A stretch of DNA of 23,446 bases from the NCBI GenBank assembly GCA_964527395.1, contig CAZGQD010000023.1, forward strand, positions 1-23,446, written 5' to 3'. The position numbers and the translations under genes were made by a program. Positions 21,846-23,446 of this stretch are shown here, one piece after another (position 1 is the first letter of the stretch; the number at the start of each line of letters is the position of its first letter). Source of the stretch: GCA-2688265 sp964527395 (GTDB lineage Archaea; Nanobdellota; Nanobdellia; Woesearchaeales; GW2011-AR9). The notes under the pieces were generated by a model, which saw only the letters and a program-made list of their open reading frames with translations, was not told where the DNA came from and ran no database searches.

Positions 21846-22592
21846 ATGGGAGATAAAGTTGTTATGCTGGGAATGCAAAATGAGCCAGCTTGTTCTTTTC
21901 CTATTTCTGCGTCCTTTAAGATTCCTTTACTTTATGATGCCGAACTTGGAGATCGAGGGTATCATATAACTACATGGAATAATACTGGGAATGGTTATGA
22001 AGTTCGTAGAAGAGAAACTCTTTTAGGGGGAACTACTGGTGATATGATGTGTGGAGTTGACCTTGATCAAATGAAGAGGAGAGATCCTCAAATGTGGTAT
22101 TGGGCTAGTGAAGAAGTGCCTTTGTTTCCTGGAGCTTGGGGGTTTTATATGTTAGGGAGTGCTCGAAGGGCTTTGGAAGCTGTTTCTTCTGGAGATTTGT
22201 TTGAAGGTCTTATAGCAGGTGATGAGTTACATGGAAGAGATGTGACTGTTGGATTTGGAACAGTGGATGACCTTGTTAGGCAAAGAAGTAAATGGCATGA
22301 TCAGTATAAACCAGAAGTAGATAGGCAATTGTCTTTGGCGCTAGCTAGTAGAGATTATGAAGGTGCTGTAGATGCTGGATTTTTGCTTATGATTTTGGCA
22401 ACTAATGGTACTGATGAGATGAAATTAGATGCTATGATGAGATGGTATTTAGCAGTTAATCCTGAGTTAGATTCTGATAAACTTGGCTCATTTTATCGAG
22501 GAAGTTGTCGCGGTGATCCTGGTTTTAGTGAAAGGTTTTCTTCTGTTGGTGAATTTAGGAATGCCCTTAATGATTTGAGTGATAGTTTGTGA
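21846..22592 (+). CDS. Unrecognised 248-aa protein
   Basis: I do not recognise this protein. It is soluble, acidic, and rich in Gly, Met, Trp and Tyr in its first 130 residues, with segments such as 'YHITTWNNTGNGYEVRRRE', 'DPQMWYWASEEVPLFPGAWGFYML' and 'GVDLDQMKRRDPQ'. The second half (about 145-248) is helical. Two cysteines in the first half are isolated and do not form a metal motif. The ATG at 21846 follows a TATA-like sequence (CTTAAAAAC, about 21815-21823) by roughly 27 bp and lacks a clear Shine-Dalgarno site. It is divergent from the winged-helix gene. Frame length and composition make coding clear. Confidence 0.8.
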   Translation: MGDKVVMLGMQNEPACSFPISASFKIPLLYDAELGDRGYHITTWNNTGNGYEVRRRETLLGGTTGDMMCGVDLDQMKRRDPQMWYWASEEVPLFPGAWGFYMLGSARRALEAVSSGDLFEGLIAGDELHGRDVTVGFGTVDDLVRQRSKWHDQYKPEVDRQLSLALASRDYEGAVDAGFLLMILATNGTDEMKLDAMMRWYLAVNPELDSDKLGSFYRGSCRGDPGFSERFSSVGEFRNALNDLSDSL

Positions 22593-22651
22593 GTTGTTGT
22601 TTTCATATAGGTTTTTAATTGATGAGTATTTTGTGTTTTTTTCTTAGGAAG

Positions 22652-22659
22652 ATTTAAAT
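22652..22659 (+). promoter_or_regulatory. TATA box of the vapBC operon
   Basis: ATTTAAAT at 22652-22659 is the best TATA match before the antitoxin gene. A start about 25 bp downstream would fall near 22680, leaving a leader of about 65 nt that carries the GGAGGA ribosome site. Confidence 0.5.
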
Positions 22660-22663
22660 AACT

Positions 22664-22690
22664 TAACGTATTGCACGTAATTAACGTAAA
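22664..22690 (+). promoter_or_regulatory. Three 9-bp direct repeats, candidate autoregulatory operator
   Basis: ACGTA occurs at 22666, 22675 and 22684, each exactly 9 bp apart, within the units TAACGTATT, GCACGTAAT and TAACGTAAA. They overlap the predicted transcription start of the antitoxin-toxin operon. Ribbon-helix-helix antitoxins bind repeated operators and repress their own promoters, so this is a natural candidate binding site; binding is inferred. Confidence 0.5.
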
Positions 22691-22744
22691 ATGTTGTGTT
22701 TTGTCTGAGATTTATCTTTGTTTTATGTTGGAGGACTGTTTAAA

Positions 22745-22969
22745 ATGGTAAGTATAACTTTGTCTGTGCCTGAGGAACTTAAGGCTCGAATGGACTCATT
22801 TTCAGAGATGAATTGGAGCGCTGTTGCTAGAAATGCTATTAATAAAAAAATTGTGTTACTTGAAAAATTTCATGAATTTACTAAAGATAGTGAATTAACT
22901 GAAGAAGATGCTTTGAAATATGGAACAAAAATGAGTAGGAATATAACTAGACGACTGAGAAGAAAGTGA
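22745..22969 (+). CDS. vapB: VapB-type antitoxin (ribbon-helix-helix)
   Basis: A 74-residue protein from the ATG at 22745, chosen because GGAGGA (22730-22735) lies 9 nt upstream; an upstream in-frame TTG at 22718 would read through that site. The N-terminus 'MVSITLSVPEELKARMD' forms the DNA-binding strand and first helix, and 'MNWSAVARNAI' (about 22-32) is typical of archaeal VapB proteins. The C-terminal half (about 33-74) is a charged tail that would wrap the toxin. It binds operator DNA and neutralises the PIN-domain ribonuclease encoded next. Its stop overlaps the toxin start (GTGA), giving translational coupling. Confidence 0.88.
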   Translation: MVSITLSVPEELKARMDSFSEMNWSAVARNAINKKIVLLEKFHEFTKDSELTEEDALKYGTKMSRNITRRLRRK

Positions 22970-23367
22970 AGCTAATAATAGATGCGAATGTATTGTTTTC
23001 TGCTTTGATTAAAGATAGTCTTACAATTAAGTTAGTTCTTTTAGGAGATTTAACTTTGTATGCTCCAGATTTTTTCATCTTAGAGTTTTTAAAGTATGAA
23101 AAGATGATTTTGAAGAAAACAAAACGTTCTAGAGAAAATTATGTTGAACTTTTACATAGTCTTAATGATGTTATACAAATTATTCCTGAAGAGGAGTTTA
23201 AAGGATATTTGAATGAGGCAGAAAAGATCTCTCCTGATGAAAAAGACGTTTCTTACATGGCTTTGGCTTTGAAAATGGATATTCCTTTATGGTCAAATGA
23301 TAAAAAGTTGAAAGAACAAAATCGTGTAAAAGTATTTGATACAAAAGATATTATTGAACTTGTTTAA
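22966..23367 (+). CDS. vapC: VapC-type toxin (PIN-domain ribonuclease)
   Basis: A 133-residue PIN-domain protein. The four acidic residues of the active site are all visible: D6 (LIIDANVLF), E40 (FFILEFLKYE), D94 (SPDEKDVSYMALAL) and D112 (LWSNDKKL). These coordinate Mg2+ or Mn2+ for endoribonuclease activity; VapC toxins typically cleave tRNA or rRNA and stop translation. The GTG start overlaps the antitoxin stop by 4 bp (GTGA at 22966-22969), the common arrangement that keeps antitoxin made first. Length is normal and the active site intact, so the module is probably functional. Its actual RNA target cannot be read from sequence. Confidence 0.93.
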   Translation: MKLIIDANVLFSALIKDSLTIKLVLLGDLTLYAPDFFILEFLKYEKMILKKTKRSRENYVELLHSLNDVIQIIPEEEFKGYLNEAEKISPDEKDVSYMALALKMDIPLWSNDKKLKEQNRVKVFDTKDIIELV

Positions 23368-23446
23368 TGATCATACTCGGCTACTAGGCAGACCTGTTCT
23401 GCTATTGCATACTTGTGTTTTAAAGTAGCTTGGTTTTGTTTCATTC
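23364..23446 (-). CDS. Possible C-terminal fragment of a gene running off the right edge
   Basis: A minus-strand frame ends at a TAA at 23364-23366 and stays open to the window edge; it ends ...HKYAIAEQVCLVAEYDH. There is an in-frame ATG at 23444, so it could also be a tiny 26-residue frame. It overlaps the last bases of vapC convergently. Too short to identify. Confidence 0.3.
   Translation of the reverse strand, partial: MKQNQATLKHKYAIAEQVCLVAEYDH

Overview
The window looks like a low-GC archaeal chromosome. Evidence: a complete A-type (archaeal/vacuolar-like) ATP synthase operon in the canonical archaeal order, a DRG-family GTPase with a TGS domain, a Dph6 diphthamide-synthesis domain (archaeal/eukaryotic pathway), a PGF-pre-PGF type surface protein, TATA-like boxes about 25-30 bp before many start codons (leaderless transcripts), and GGAGG/GAGGTG Shine-Dalgarno sites mostly inside operons. 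The abundance of small genes and the gene flavour would suit a DPANN-type lineage such as Woesearchaeota, but this placement is inference.

Left part (1-1736): an antitoxin-like 53-aa gene diverges from a conserved-looking zinc-ribbon protein; two small genes follow on the minus strand. The gene-poor stretch 1371-1736 holds a degenerate 30-bp tandem repeat in two blocks, separated by three consecutive hairpins.

Centre-left (1737-10480): minus-strand ATP synthase operon H-I-K-E-C-F-A-B-D. It starts from a TATA box 25 bp before atpH. Two spacers are unusual: atpB-atpD carries a 147-bp element with long inverted ends and an inner hairpin, and atpE-atpK carries hairpins plus an 8-bp iteron. The proteolipid (K) has the residues expected of a sodium-binding c-ring.

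Centre (10616-14721): a 957-aa exported, Ser-rich, membrane-anchored surface protein (minus strand). A 143-bp miniature transposable element with perfect 18-bp inverted ends and an 8-bp target duplication lies in its promoter region. Divergent from it are a SEC-C protein and a degenerate Nudix protein, each preceded by the same ribosome-binding leader.

Centre-right (14776-20690): a 759-aa fusion of a class II glutamine amidotransferase/asparagine synthase with a Dph6-like diphthine-ammonia ligase; a 787-aa protein I do not recognise; and the DRG GTPase.

Right part (20691-23446): two microprotein candidates, a winged-helix regulator followed by a small basic protein (toxin-antitoxin-like layout), an unrecognised 248-aa protein, and a VapBC toxin-antitoxin pair whose promoter carries three 9-bp direct repeats. 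A possible C-terminal gene fragment runs off the right edge. No rRNA, tRNA or CRISPR array was seen.
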